38,487 bases of DNA from contig JADFJB010000030.1 of the NCBI GenBank assembly GCA_022566355.1, positions 1 through 38,487 on the forward strand, given 5' to 3'. Position 1 is the stretch's first letter; every line of letters begins with the position of its first letter. Positions 18,417 through 27,721 of the stretch are shown here, in pieces. The DNA comes from a candidate division KSB1 bacterium. Lineage in GTDB: Bacteria; Zhuqueibacterota; JdFR-76; DREG01. Position numbers and translations under genes: made by a program. Below the pieces are notes generated by a model, which saw nothing but the letters and a program-made list of their open reading frames with translations, was not told the DNA's origin and made no database searches.

Positions 18417-20849
18417 TTATTCATACTTCAATGCCTCAACTGGATTTGCCAGCGCAGCTTTAAAGGATTGGTAACTTACAGTCAAGAGCGCAATGACAAG
18501 AGAAATCAATCCGGATAAAATAAAAGTATCAATGCCAATATTGGTTTGATAGGCAAAATTATCCAACCATTTGCGCATGATTAGAAATGCCAGCGGCCAG
18601 GCGATCACATTCGCAACGAGTATTAATTTGACAAATTCGAGAGACAACAGCCCGACTATGCTTCCGATGGACGCTCCCATAACCCTGCGTATGCCAATTT
18701 CTTTGGTGCGTTGTTCGGCGGTAAATGCAGCTAATCCTAACAAACCAAGACAGGCTATCAATATAGCCAGGGTGGAAAAAGCAATAAATACTTTACCGCG
18801 CTGGATTTCCGAACGGTACAATTCATCAAAATCTTCATCTAAAAAAGAGTACTCAAAGGGATGATTTGGATAAACTTTGTGCCATTTTTCTTCAATGAAA
18901 ATTAAGGTAGAGGCAATATTTTCAGGATTGATTCGAATAATAAGATTGATAAAAGGATCGGGACTTGGCGCTAGATGAATAAGTAACGGTTCGATTCTCT
19001 GATGCAGGGAACGAACATGAAAATCTTTTACAACACCAATGACTCTTCCTTTTTTAAAATTACCCATTTGAATTCGTTTATCAAGCGGAGAATCGCTCCA
19101 ACCGAGTTGTTGAACTGCCGTTTCGTTAATGATGAATGCCTCCATCGTATCGGTTGCAAATGAAATCGAAAAATCCCTTCCTTGGACTATTTCTATCCCG
19201 AGCGTTTTGATAAAATCATGTTCGATAATAAGTTGCTCGATGGAAATATTGTCACCTGCCGGAATACCTTCTGGATGAATCAGGTTAATGCTAATTAATC
19301 CTCCAGGTACGCTGTTTGAAGCCGAGACAAACGAAACATTGGAATTTTGAAATAATTCACTTTTATAGGCCATATAATTAAAACGAGTTGGCGGATCAAC
19401 CATTGGGATTACAATGACCTGCTCTTTATCAAATCCTAAACGTTTATCCTGAATATATTCTAATTGACTATATACAATGCCAGTGCCGATGATAAACAGT
19501 ATTGATAGTGTAAACTGGACAACCACTAGAAATTGTCTAAGACGACTATTGGAAGCGCCGGCTTTTAGGGATCCCTTAAGCACCGTTGCCGGCCGAAAAG
19601 CCGACAAAAAGAAAGCAGGATAGCTGCCAGCAACAACACCGACCAGTAATACAAGCCCGGTTAATCCCAAAATAAATAAAAAAGAAAAACTGAGATGTAA
19701 CTCTTTCATAGCTATTGTGTTAAAAATCGGCAACAGAAGGTACAATAATCCAATAGCCAGTACTAATGATAGAAACGAAAGGAAAATGCACTCGCCTAAA
19801 AATTGTATAATGATTTGCTTTCGATCGGAGCCGACAACTTTTCTCAGGCCTACTTCCTTGGCTCGATTAGCAGAACGGGCAGTTGCGAGGTTCATAAAAT
19901 TGACGCAAGCGATCAACAAGATAAAAAGTGAGATTGCTGAAAAAATATAGACGTAGCTAATATCGCTGTTCGCTGCAATTTCAGCGTCGAGATTAGAGCG
20001 TAAATGGATTTCCTCCAATGGTTGTAGATACGGCTGTAATTTGATGCCAAGGTTTTTAATGATATCGCCTAAATACTTATTTAAAAAACCGGGCATCATT
20101 GCTTCAAATTCAGAAACAGTATAATTCTCATCTAATTGCAGGTAAGTATAAACATCAATATTCAAAGCAAAATTACTCATATCCGAGAGATTACCGCCAT
20201 AAATAAAAGCGCCCTGCTTGTTTGCCGGGCCTTCGAGTGTCGCAAAAGAGCCGAGGAAATCAAATTTTATGTGTGAGTTTCGCGGTGTATTTTTTACAAT
20301 ACCTGTGATAGTGAAATCATACACCAAATCAGCCGAGATTACTTTACCGACGGGATCATTATTTCCAAAATATTTCTTGGCCATTGCTTCGCTGATAACC
20401 ACAGTATTTGGAGCTGTCAAAGCTGTAGCAGGATTGCCATGGATCAGTTCAAAATCAAACACTTCAAATACAGATGCATCGGCAAAATAAAATCCTTTTT
20501 CATAAAATTTCTTGCCCTCATAAGTTATAAGCCATCTGCTCAAAGGTGTTTTAAATCGCACAGCATTCAAAACACCCGGATAGTCTTTTACTAAAACCGG
20601 TCCCCAGGGTGATCCTGAACGGGCTGTATTGATTTTTTGGCTGGTATTCGAAGCGTACCCTTCAAGGGCTAACCGATAAATATTATCCGAATTTGTATGA
20701 TATTTATCATAGCTAAACTCATCCTGAACATAAAGAAAAATCAATAAACAGCATGCCATTCCAATAGCCAAACCAAAAATATTGATGAAAGAATAACTTT
20801 TGTGCCGCTGTAGATTTCGAATTGCGATCAGTATATAATTCTTAAACAT
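18417..20849 (-). CDS. FtsX/MacB-type ABC transporter permease (paralogue 2)
   Basis: An 810-residue permease with the same layout as its neighbour: N-terminal helix with INIFGLAIGMACCLLIF, periplasmic domain, three helices with ARSANRAKEVGLRKVVGS, second periplasmic domain, three helices with EQRTKEIGIRRVMGAS, and the same ending (NPVEALKYE here, NPVNALKYE in the neighbour). The shared order and motifs show an old tandem duplication. The ATG at 20849 is preferred over a GTG two codons earlier because GGAG lies five bases before the ATG and would touch the GTG. Substrate and partner ATPase are unknown; the YbbA-like ATPase at 24154 belongs to a different permease. Confidence 0.9.
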   Translation of the reverse strand: MFKNYILIAIRNLQRHKSYSFINIFGLAIGMACCLLIFLYVQDEFSYDKYHTNSDNIYRLALEGYASNTSQKINTARSGSPWGPVLVKDYPGVLNAVRFKTPLSRWLITYEGKKFYEKGFYFADASVFEVFDFELIHGNPATALTAPNTVVISEAMAKKYFGNNDPVGKVISADLVYDFTITGIVKNTPRNSHIKFDFLGSFATLEGPANKQGAFIYGGNLSDMSNFALNIDVYTYLQLDENYTVSEFEAMMPGFLNKYLGDIIKNLGIKLQPYLQPLEEIHLRSNLDAEIAANSDISYVYIFSAISLFILLIACVNFMNLATARSANRAKEVGLRKVVGSDRKQIIIQFLGECIFLSFLSLVLAIGLLYLLLPIFNTIAMKELHLSFSFLFILGLTGLVLLVGVVAGSYPAFFLSAFRPATVLKGSLKAGASNSRLRQFLVVVQFTLSILFIIGTGIVYSQLEYIQDKRLGFDKEQVIVIPMVDPPTRFNYMAYKSELFQNSNVSFVSASNSVPGGLISINLIHPEGIPAGDNISIEQLIIEHDFIKTLGIEIVQGRDFSISFATDTMEAFIINETAVQQLGWSDSPLDKRIQMGNFKKGRVIGVVKDFHVRSLHQRIEPLLIHLAPSPDPFINLIIRINPENIASTLIFIEEKWHKVYPNHPFEYSFLDEDFDELYRSEIQRGKVFIAFSTLAILIACLGLLGLAAFTAEQRTKEIGIRRVMGASIGSIVGLLSLEFVKLILVANVIAWPLAFLIMRKWLDNFAYQTNIGIDTFILSGLISLVIALLTVSYQSFKAALANPVEALKYE

Positions 20850-20968
20850 TAGCACTCCAACAATAAATAATTATGATCGATGAAACAAAAATGAAGATAC
20901 GGAAGAAAATGGCGAATGGTAACAAATTATCATTCGCTGGGAGATCAATAAAAAAGTGGCGTATCAAA

Positions 20969-21961
20969 TCAAAGCTGGTGTTTTACAACGATTCTGCCAC
21001 GAACCTTTCCTTTCAGGATCAGATCGATCTGATCGTCCAATTGTTCTAACGTGCATTCCTGGACTATTTCATCAAACGAATTAATTTTCCAATCTCCAGC
21101 CAGGTGGTCCCAAATTTTCAGCCGGCTTTCCATCGGGCACCAGGCTGAATCGATGCCAAGAAGCTTAACACCACGCAGTATAAATGGAAATACCGTAGTA
21201 TTTAACTCATGCGAAGCCACTAACCCACAAACTGCAACTGCCCCGCGATGTTTGGTAGCTTTTAGCGCAGATGCCAGGTAATTGCCGCCGACTGTATCTA
21301 CCACACCGGCCCAGCGAGATTTTAACAATGGGTCCTTACTTTTATCCAATATTTCATCGCGGTGAATTAACTGTTTTGCGCCCAATTGTTCGAGAAATCC
21401 TTTTTGATCGAGTTTTCCCGTCGCCGCTACAACATTGTAACCTGATTTTGAGAGTATCGCAACAGCCAGGCAACCTACACCGCCCGTTGCCCCGGTTACC
21501 AATATCTCGCCATTTTCAGGGACAATATCCACCTTCTCAAAATTGAACAAGCATTGGCCCGCTGTAAATCCGGCTGTCCCATAACTCATACACTCTTTTA
21601 AAGACAGTTTGTTGGGTTTTTTTACGACCCAATCAACGGGTACTCGAATATATTCTCCGTATCCACCATCCGTATTGCTGCCTAATTCATAACCCGTAAC
21701 GATTACTTCATCACCAATTCGGAACTTCTGTCCATCACCTTCTGTTACGATTCCAGCGGCGTCGACACCGGGTGTATGAGGATATTTTTTTGTAACCCCT
21801 TTATTGCCAATGGCAGAAAGAGCATCTTTATAGTTCAGTGAAGAATATTTAACTTGAATCAAAACCTCCCCGGGAGGAAGATCATGGATATCTTTTTCTT
21901 CAATTCCACGCAAAAATTGATGATCTGATGTTTCTCTGACGACGAGAGCTTTAAACTTCAT
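20969..21961 (-). CDS. AcuI/YhdH-family NADPH-dependent acryloyl-CoA reductase-like oxidoreductase
   Basis: A 330-residue zinc-free medium-chain dehydrogenase/reductase. The start KFKALVVRE, then SSLNYKDALSAIG, PHTPGVDAAGIV and a TDGGYGEYIRVP segment, match the YhdH/AcuI subfamily, whose studied members reduce acryloyl-CoA to propionyl-CoA with NADPH. The nucleotide-binding turn VTGATGGVGCLAV is near residue 152. The zinc ligands of classical alcohol dehydrogenases are absent. Actual substrate is inferred from the subfamily only. A 107-base gap separates it from the permease genes. Confidence 0.9.
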   Translation of the reverse strand: MKFKALVVRETSDHQFLRGIEEKDIHDLPPGEVLIQVKYSSLNYKDALSAIGNKGVTKKYPHTPGVDAAGIVTEGDGQKFRIGDEVIVTGYELGSNTDGGYGEYIRVPVDWVVKKPNKLSLKECMSYGTAGFTAGQCLFNFEKVDIVPENGEILVTGATGGVGCLAVAILSKSGYNVVAATGKLDQKGFLEQLGAKQLIHRDEILDKSKDPLLKSRWAGVVDTVGGNYLASALKATKHRGAVAVCGLVASHELNTTVFPFILRGVKLLGIDSAWCPMESRLKIWDHLAGDWKINSFDEIVQECTLEQLDDQIDLILKGKVRGRIVVKHQL

Positions 21962-22034
21962 AAAGTACTTTATTTGTGGTTATAAGAGACTTTGAAAAAT
22001 TAATAGAATGACCATTTCTATAAAACAAAGCAAG

Positions 22035-22112
22035 GAGAAATCTTGTCTCAAATCATGTCATATTTAGAACTGGATCATTAAGATTTCTCGTCGTAAACTC
22101 CTCGAAATGACA
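22035..22112. repeat. Intergenic inverted-repeat element with 10-bp arms
   Basis: GAGAAATCTT at 22035-22044 and AAGATTTCTC at 22080-22089 form a perfect 10-bp inverted repeat, followed by GTCGTAAACTCCTCGAAATGACA. Dispersed repeats ending in a similar TGTCATTTCGAG...GAGAAATCTT pattern are familiar from many bacterial genomes. With only one copy in the window I cannot prove that it is a family. Confidence 0.5.
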
Positions 22113-22203
22113 TTCAGCAAGAAAGTTAACTATATGAAATTACAATAAGATCTGATTTATAAGTTTTAAAGTTTTTTTAGTTTCACGTCTGCCGTCTTAC
22201 GTT

Positions 22204-23268
22204 TCACGTTTCTACATCTTCCCATACCACCCCGGCATATTCCAGAATAAAGTCGGAGCCAAATACAAGAGACGGCGTTTGAAATCCTGGCTTAACCTGA
22301 CCCTCGAAGATTCTTCGTACTGCGGACAAGGCGGTCATTGCTGTTAAGGTATAAGCTTCAGGAGTTTCCAGCCTGGAAATGATCGTATTCCCCTCTTCAT
22401 CTTCTACCTGACCCCAGATAAACGAACGACCATTTTTACGAAATTCATCAGTTGGCCCGGGAGGGCCTGATTCGATTCGTCTCTTCATTAAATATTGAAG
22501 TGGTGCAGCGCTCAACAACCATCCTAAAAGCCGGGTTGCTTTCATACCACGATGAACCGAATTAGAAACTGCCGCGTAGACTTCAATATTTGGAATTCCG
22601 GTTGTATAATAAGCTGTTGACACATCCCCCCATGGTATGGTCACTGTTAATTGCGGCCCTTGTCCAAAATCGATCATCTTGCTTTTCCAGGCTGCCGGGA
22701 CTTTGGTCAAAATGCCATCTTTTCTAATCAAGCCACCTTGGTTTATGTTCTCTACCATGGTAGTGGCAGTACCTCGCGAAAGATGAAGCCCACCCGAGTT
22801 ATATAGAGCCATGGTCAAGCGATTGGCTTCAGGTAAGGAATTTTTGAGATATGAAGCCATACAATCCGTTGGTACCACATCAAAACCAACTCCTGGGAGT
22901 AACATCACACCAGTTTCTTTTGCCTCTTCGTCCCGGGCAGCTATTGCCTCAAAAACTGCCGCTTCTCCTGTTATATCAATGTAATGAGTTTTGGTTTGGA
23001 TACATGCATCAACCATCTGTTTAGAGGTATGAGCAAAAGGACCGGCACAATGAAGTACGACATCTACATATTCAAGGGCTTGATGCAATGCCTCGGTCAT
23101 TTCTAATGAAAATGCATTATGCTCAAAACCAAATCCTCTGGCTTGAATAGAAATTTTTTCTATGCTTCTGCCTGCCAATACCGGGTCTAATCCCTGCTCT
23201 GCAGCTAATTGTACAATTAAATTTCCGGTATATCCGTTTGATCCATAAATAAGAAAGTTTTCAGGCAT
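22204..23268 (-). CDS. Saccharopine dehydrogenase-like / trans-acting enoyl reductase-like NAD(P)-binding protein
   Basis: A 354-residue oxidoreductase-like protein. The N-terminal Rossmann fold starts at once (FLIYGSNGYTGNLIVQLA, residues 5-22; glycines at 9, 12 and 15). The segments VLAGRSIEKI, VVLHCAGPFAHTSKQMVDAC and HYIDITGE are typical of the saccharopine dehydrogenase NADP-binding family, including membrane trans-enoyl reductases, rather than of true lysine-pathway enzymes. LLPGVGFDVVPTDCMA follows. The substrate is unknown. It lies 79 bases after the start of no other gene; the esterase gene upstream reads in the same direction and may be co-transcribed. Confidence 0.82.
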   Translation of the reverse strand: MPENFLIYGSNGYTGNLIVQLAAEQGLDPVLAGRSIEKISIQARGFGFEHNAFSLEMTEALHQALEYVDVVLHCAGPFAHTSKQMVDACIQTKTHYIDITGEAAVFEAIAARDEEAKETGVMLLPGVGFDVVPTDCMASYLKNSLPEANRLTMALYNSGGLHLSRGTATTMVENINQGGLIRKDGILTKVPAAWKSKMIDFGQGPQLTVTIPWGDVSTAYYTTGIPNIEVYAAVSNSVHRGMKATRLLGWLLSAAPLQYLMKRRIESGPPGPTDEFRKNGRSFIWGQVEDEEGNTIISRLETPEAYTLTAMTALSAVRRIFEGQVKPGFQTPSLVFGSDFILEYAGVVWEDVET

Positions 23269-23347
23269 TATTCCTCTATATTGATTTTTGCTTAATTATA
23301 AGAAAAACAATAAATTATTATTAAATAATTGTATATTTATCTAATTT

Positions 23348-24034
23348 TTATTTCTTATTTTTAGCATCGACCTGATCTGGTTTCAATCCGTTTAATTCAA
23401 CCAAAATAGGTTTGAGTTCTTTCCATACATTTTCCGCTACGATCTTATGCCCTTCTATCGTTGGATGAATGCGATCCGGAAGATTCAATTCAGTAATCCC
23501 CCCCACATCTTTTAATAAAAAAGGGATTAATTCGGCTTTATTATTTTTCGCTAACTCAGTAAAAAGTGCTTGAAATTTATGGCTATATCGCTCACCCATA
23601 TTCGGTGGCACCTTCATGCCAGCAATTAAAACTCTTGCCATAGGGTATTTTATTTTGGTTTTGTCGATAATTGCCTGCAAATTTTTCCTGGTTTCATCAA
23701 GAGAAATACCTCTGAGCCCATCGTTTCCTCCAAGTTCAAGCACTAATACATCGATGGATTGGCGAAATAGCCATTGGATCCTGCGCAATCCACCGGCCGA
23801 TGTGTCACCGCTTAATCCGGCATTAACCACTTTGAATTTCCATCCAAGTGTATCAATTTTCTGTTGAATCAAAGAGGGAAAGGCCTGGGAGGGTTCCAAT
23901 CCGTAGCCAGCCGACAGACTATTACCTAAAAACAAAATTGTTTTACGCTGGGCATCACATTCATCGCATAAGATTACCGAACATCCAAAAATGAAAATGC
24001 TAACTGCTATTATTTTTTTTACTTTCCTAAACAC
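23348..24034 (-). CDS. tesA: TesA-like SGNH (GDSL) esterase/lysophospholipase, exported
   Basis: A 228-residue SGNH hydrolase of the TesA/arylesterase type. Residues 1-29 form a signal peptide (hydrophobic core VSIFIFGCSVIL). Block I reads FLGNSLSAGYGL with nucleophile Ser39; the usual GDSL Asp is Asn38, a known variant. Block III is LELGGNDGLRG and block V DRIHPTIEGH carries the catalytic Asp and His. It probably hydrolyses thioesters or lysophospholipids in the periplasm. It is divergent from the YbbA/YbbP-like pair across 119 bases, exactly the tesA/ybbA/ybbP order of E. coli, which strengthens both assignments. Confidence 0.9.
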   Translation of the reverse strand: MFRKVKKIIAVSIFIFGCSVILCDECDAQRKTILFLGNSLSAGYGLEPSQAFPSLIQQKIDTLGWKFKVVNAGLSGDTSAGGLRRIQWLFRQSIDVLVLELGGNDGLRGISLDETRKNLQAIIDKTKIKYPMARVLIAGMKVPPNMGERYSHKFQALFTELAKNNKAELIPFLLKDVGGITELNLPDRIHPTIEGHKIVAENVWKELKPILVELNGLKPDQVDAKNKK

Positions 24035-24153
24035 CAGGTTTTAATCCTTTGTTTGCAACTATTAATAACAATTAACGTTATTTATTGCAAAATAATTTTT
24101 TATATTTACATTTAACTCATAAAATCCTTTAGAATAATTATTTCAAATACCTT
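24035..24153. promoter_or_regulatory. Shared control region between divergent tesA-like and ybbA-like genes
   Basis: This 119-base, very A+T-rich gap must hold promoters for both directions. TTTACA near 24104 with TAGAAT near 24130 could serve the plus strand, but the spacing is about 19 bases; I call no individual site. Confidence 0.3.
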
Positions 24154-24855
24154 ATGGATATGATTCTACAAGTTCAAAACTTAACCAAATCATATCAAAG
24201 TGGAGAACGTACTTTAACGGTTTTAAATGATATTTCGTTGGAGATTTCGGCTGGATCAACAACTGCGATTGTCGGACCTTCCGGAAGCGGGAAAACCACT
24301 TTGATCGGACTTTGTGCAGGTTTAGACCAGCCTACTTCCGGTTCAATAAAACTACATGGAGTTTTATTAGAGGAACTTAGCGAAGATGAACGTGCAAAAA
24401 TGCGCAATCAATTTGTCGGTTTCATTTTTCAAAATTTTCAATTGATCCCAACTCTTTCTGCCATCGAAAATGTTATGGTTCCTCTCGAATTGCGAGGGGA
24501 GAACCATGTATATGACCAGGCTGCGGATTTATTGAACCAAGTTGAACTGGGAGATCGATTGAATCATTACCCGGTTCAATTATCGGGCGGAGAGCAGCAA
24601 AGAGTGGCTATTGCCAGAGCGTTTATTAACCGTCCAAAGATTCTTTTTGCAGATGAACCAACCGGAAATCTGGATACCGAAACCAGCGAAAATATTTCAA
24701 ATTTAATGTTCCACCTTAACCAGGAAATTGGCACTACCTTAGTATTGGTTACTCATAACCTGGAGCTGGCGAAAAGAGCGCAACGAAACATTCATTTGAA
24801 AGGTGGCTCCCTGGCTTCGGATGAGATAATTCAGGAGCAGACAACTCATTTTTAG
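24154..24855 (+). CDS. ybbA: ABC transporter ATP-binding protein, YbbA/LolD type
   Basis: A 233-residue ATPase that drives the permease encoded next to it. It has Walker A GPSGSGKTT (residues 41-49), a Q-loop GFIFQNFQLIPTL, the signature LSGGEQQRVAIARAF, Walker B ILFADEPTGNLD and the switch His in VLVTHNLELA. The wording matches the MacB/LolD/YbbA class, which works in extraction of lipids or lipoproteins or in mechanotransmission rather than classical transport. A second in-frame ATG is at 24160; the first is kept. The permease begins 29 bases downstream, so one operon. Confidence 0.92.
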   Translation: MDMILQVQNLTKSYQSGERTLTVLNDISLEISAGSTTAIVGPSGSGKTTLIGLCAGLDQPTSGSIKLHGVLLEELSEDERAKMRNQFVGFIFQNFQLIPTLSAIENVMVPLELRGENHVYDQAADLLNQVELGDRLNHYPVQLSGGEQQRVAIARAFINRPKILFADEPTGNLDTETSENISNLMFHLNQEIGTTLVLVTHNLELAKRAQRNIHLKGGSLASDEIIQEQTTHF

Positions 24856-24884
24856 TTTTAACAAACCGATTTTCTTTTGAGTTT

Positions 24885-27428
24885 ATGAATTCTCCAAATA
24901 ACAAATACTGGATATGGAAAATGGCCTGGCGGGACAGTCGGACCCACCGCAAGCGCCTATTTTTGTTTATGTCTTCGATCATCCTTGGAATTGCCGCACT
25001 TGTTGCCATCACTTCCCTCAGTAAAAATGTAGAGCAGGCTGTCAATGACCAATCAAAAGATCTGCTTGGGGCGGATTTGCTTATCAATAGCCAACATGCA
25101 TTTACAGAACAGGAAATTCAGCTTTTGGATTCTCTCGGTGGTGATCAATCTAAAATCACCAGTTTCACTTCCATGATCTATTTTCCCAAGAATGGTGGCA
25201 CGCGGTTAGTCAGGGTCCGATCACTTAAGGGTGATTTCCCTTATTATGGCAGCTTCGAGACGGTTCCTCCGGAAGCAGCCACTAATTTTAGATATAGCAC
25301 AAGCGCCTTACTGGAAGAAGCCTTAATGCTGCAATTTGACATAACAGTCGGTGATTCCGTGCAGATTGGTGCATTTACATTTCAGGTTGCAGGTGCATTA
25401 ATTAAAATTCCCGGGGAGGCTGCCTTAAACTCAATTTTTGCCCCGCGTGTTTATATTCCAATGGAATATCTGGAAAAAACCCGGCTTATTCAGCCAGGCA
25501 GTTTAGCTTACTATCAAATATTCTTTAAATTTGCGAATGAAACAGACATCGAACAATTAATCGACACAATTCAACCTCAACTCACCAAATACAGGTTAAG
25601 AAGCGAAACCGTAGAATCCCGCAAAGAAAATCTTGGCCAGGCATTTAAAAACTTTTACCAATTCCTTAATTTAATCGGTTTTATAGCTTTGTTATTGGGC
25701 TGTATCGGGGTTGTAAGTGCAGTTAACGTTTATATCAGACAAAAGTTGGATACTATCGCTATTCTCCGCTGCCTGGGTGCAAGTACAAAGCAGTCTTTCT
25801 TAATTTACTTAATTCAAGCCGGCTCAATGGGATTAGTAGGTGCAATGATCGGCACATTTCTAGGCGTTTTTATTCAGACGATTTTACCAAAAATTTTCGG
25901 AAACTTAATACCTGTTGACATTGAATTTAAGATCTCTCTGGCAGCAGTTTTACAAGGAGTTACGATTGGATTCGGAATGGCAATGCTATTTGCACTCATT
26001 CCACTTATTTCCGTTCGTAAGATATCTCCTCTTCTAACCTTGCGTTCTTCATTTGAAGAAACAAACCCTGTGCGAAAAGATTGGCTGCGTTTTTGGATCT
26101 ATGCAACGATTGCGATTGCAATCACTGCTTTTAGTATTTTAAATACAAAAGAATTCTACGTTGGCGTTGGCTTTGCAGTCGCTTTATTTGTTGCATTTGG
26201 ATTACTGGTTGGATTATCGAAACTTGTTATGAAACTCACTCGGAAATATTTTCCAAAATCCTGGCGTTATGTTTGGCGCCAAAGTTTTGCCAATTTATAT
26301 CGACCCAATAACCAAACATTAACAATGATTTTGTCATTAGGGCTTGGAACTTTTTTAATTTCCACCCTTTTCCTTATCCATGATACCCTTATAAATGAAG
26401 TCGAATTAACCAGTTCCGGCAATAAACCCAATATGGTGTTGTGGGATATCCAGACCGACCAAATTAAAGATCTTGAAGATCTGGTACGATCAAATGGGTT
26501 GACCATTGTAGAGATTACTCCGATAGTGACTATGCGAATTGCAGAAGTAAAGGGCAGGACCTACGAAGAGATTCGCAACGATTCGACTTCGACAATTTCG
26601 AAATGGGCATTACGACGTGAATTCCGTTCCACCTACCGAGATCGCCTTACTGATGCCGAGACTTTATTAGAGGGTCAATTTCGTGGAATCGTTGAGGATC
26701 CTTCTGATACTATCTTTGTTTCTTTGGAAGCGGATATTGCAGAGGATCTGGAAGTAAACCTGGGAGATGAAATTGTTTTCGATGTGCAGGGAGTGCCAAT
26801 TCGGACAGTTGTCGGCAGTGTTAGAAAAGTGGATTGGCGTCGCATTCGAACAAATTTTTTCATTATATTTCCTACCGGTGTCCTCGAAGATGCTCCACAA
26901 ATTCATGCACTGGTAACTCGTGTGGAAGATCCTCAGAAATCAGCTGATTTCCAGCGAGCTCTTGTGCAAGCCTTTCCCAATATTTCCGTTATCGATCTTG
27001 CCTTGATTTTATCTACACTGGATTCCGTTTTAAGCAAGATTGGTTTTGTGATCCGGTTTATGGCTTCATTCAGTATTTTTACGGGATTAACCGTTCTTCT
27101 TGGGGCCGTCAGTACAGGCCGCTATCAACGAATTCAAGAAAGTGTTTTACTCCGTACCTTGGGTGCCAGCAAATCGCAGATCATCAAAATTACAGTGCTG
27201 GAGTATTTCTACCTGGGCTCGTTGGCTGTTATTACAGGACTACTATTATCTTTGGCAGGGAGCTGGGCATTGACCAAGTTTGTATTCAATGCGCCATTTC
27301 TACCCTCTTTCTTACCGCTTATTATCATCGCAATTGTTGTGATCGGATTGACAATTTTACTGGGAATGCTAAACAGTAAGGGGGTAGTTGATCGTCCGCC
27401 GTTGGAAGTGTTGAGAGTTGAGGTGTGA
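24885..27428 (+). CDS. ybbP: YbbP-like ABC transporter permease (two FtsX domains)
   Basis: An 847-residue inner-membrane permease. The N-terminal helix (FLFMSSIILGIAALVAITS, residues 26-44) is followed by a MacB-like periplasmic domain, an FtsX block of helices (about residues 255-375; LRCLGASTKQSF coupling motif), two more helices near 405-440, one near 485-505, another periplasmic domain and a final FtsX block (LRTLGASKSQI). This larger topology is that of YbbP. E. coli YbbAP with TesA has been connected with hydrophobic-compound or lipid handling; the same gene trio here supports a shared role, still inferred. The end sequence RPPLEVLRVEV is typical of the family. Confidence 0.9.
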   Translation: MNSPNNKYWIWKMAWRDSRTHRKRLFLFMSSIILGIAALVAITSLSKNVEQAVNDQSKDLLGADLLINSQHAFTEQEIQLLDSLGGDQSKITSFTSMIYFPKNGGTRLVRVRSLKGDFPYYGSFETVPPEAATNFRYSTSALLEEALMLQFDITVGDSVQIGAFTFQVAGALIKIPGEAALNSIFAPRVYIPMEYLEKTRLIQPGSLAYYQIFFKFANETDIEQLIDTIQPQLTKYRLRSETVESRKENLGQAFKNFYQFLNLIGFIALLLGCIGVVSAVNVYIRQKLDTIAILRCLGASTKQSFLIYLIQAGSMGLVGAMIGTFLGVFIQTILPKIFGNLIPVDIEFKISLAAVLQGVTIGFGMAMLFALIPLISVRKISPLLTLRSSFEETNPVRKDWLRFWIYATIAIAITAFSILNTKEFYVGVGFAVALFVAFGLLVGLSKLVMKLTRKYFPKSWRYVWRQSFANLYRPNNQTLTMILSLGLGTFLISTLFLIHDTLINEVELTSSGNKPNMVLWDIQTDQIKDLEDLVRSNGLTIVEITPIVTMRIAEVKGRTYEEIRNDSTSTISKWALRREFRSTYRDRLTDAETLLEGQFRGIVEDPSDTIFVSLEADIAEDLEVNLGDEIVFDVQGVPIRTVVGSVRKVDWRRIRTNFFIIFPTGVLEDAPQIHALVTRVEDPQKSADFQRALVQAFPNISVIDLALILSTLDSVLSKIGFVIRFMASFSIFTGLTVLLGAVSTGRYQRIQESVLLRTLGASKSQIIKITVLEYFYLGSLAVITGLLLSLAGSWALTKFVFNAPFLPSFLPLIIIAIVVIGLTILLGMLNSKGVVDRPPLEVLRVEV

Positions 27429-27589
27429 TTGAGTGTATTAGCACTAAGAGCCTCAAACAAGATTATCTTTCGGTGAATTGATTTAACTTTCCCGTTTAAG
27501 TATTCCAACATTCCCAACAATACGACTGATGATAGTACGGTTCATTCTAGCATTAATAACATAATTTCATAGCACGTAAAAACAGCCTA

Positions 27590-27685
27590 TCCTTAGAGCG
27601 GGTGACGGGACTCGAACCCGTGCGTTTTACATAACGTGGGAGCCAGACACGCGGAATTTTTCCACTGAAATAGCTAAACTAAGGA
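27590..27685 (-). ncRNA. tRNA-Gly-like 3' fragment within a 96-base dyad
   Basis: On the minus strand there is a perfect T arm (27605-27621: ACGGG, TTCGAGT, CCCGT) followed by CACCCGCT, the acceptor 3' side usual in tRNA-Gly. Upstream lie a D-arm-like ATTTCAGTGGAAAAAT and GGCTCCCAC, which reads like a CCC anticodon loop, but the anticodon stem does not pair and no GCGGGTG 5' acceptor strand exists. Instead TCCTTAG (27679-27685 on the plus strand as CTAAGGA) pairs with CTAAGGA (27590-27596) around the whole block. I take it as a decayed or partial tRNA, possibly an attachment-site scar; a functional tRNA is unlikely. Confidence 0.5.
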
Positions 27686-27721
27686 AATCAAGGCTTGCCC
27701 AATCACGAAACCTTAAAAAAC

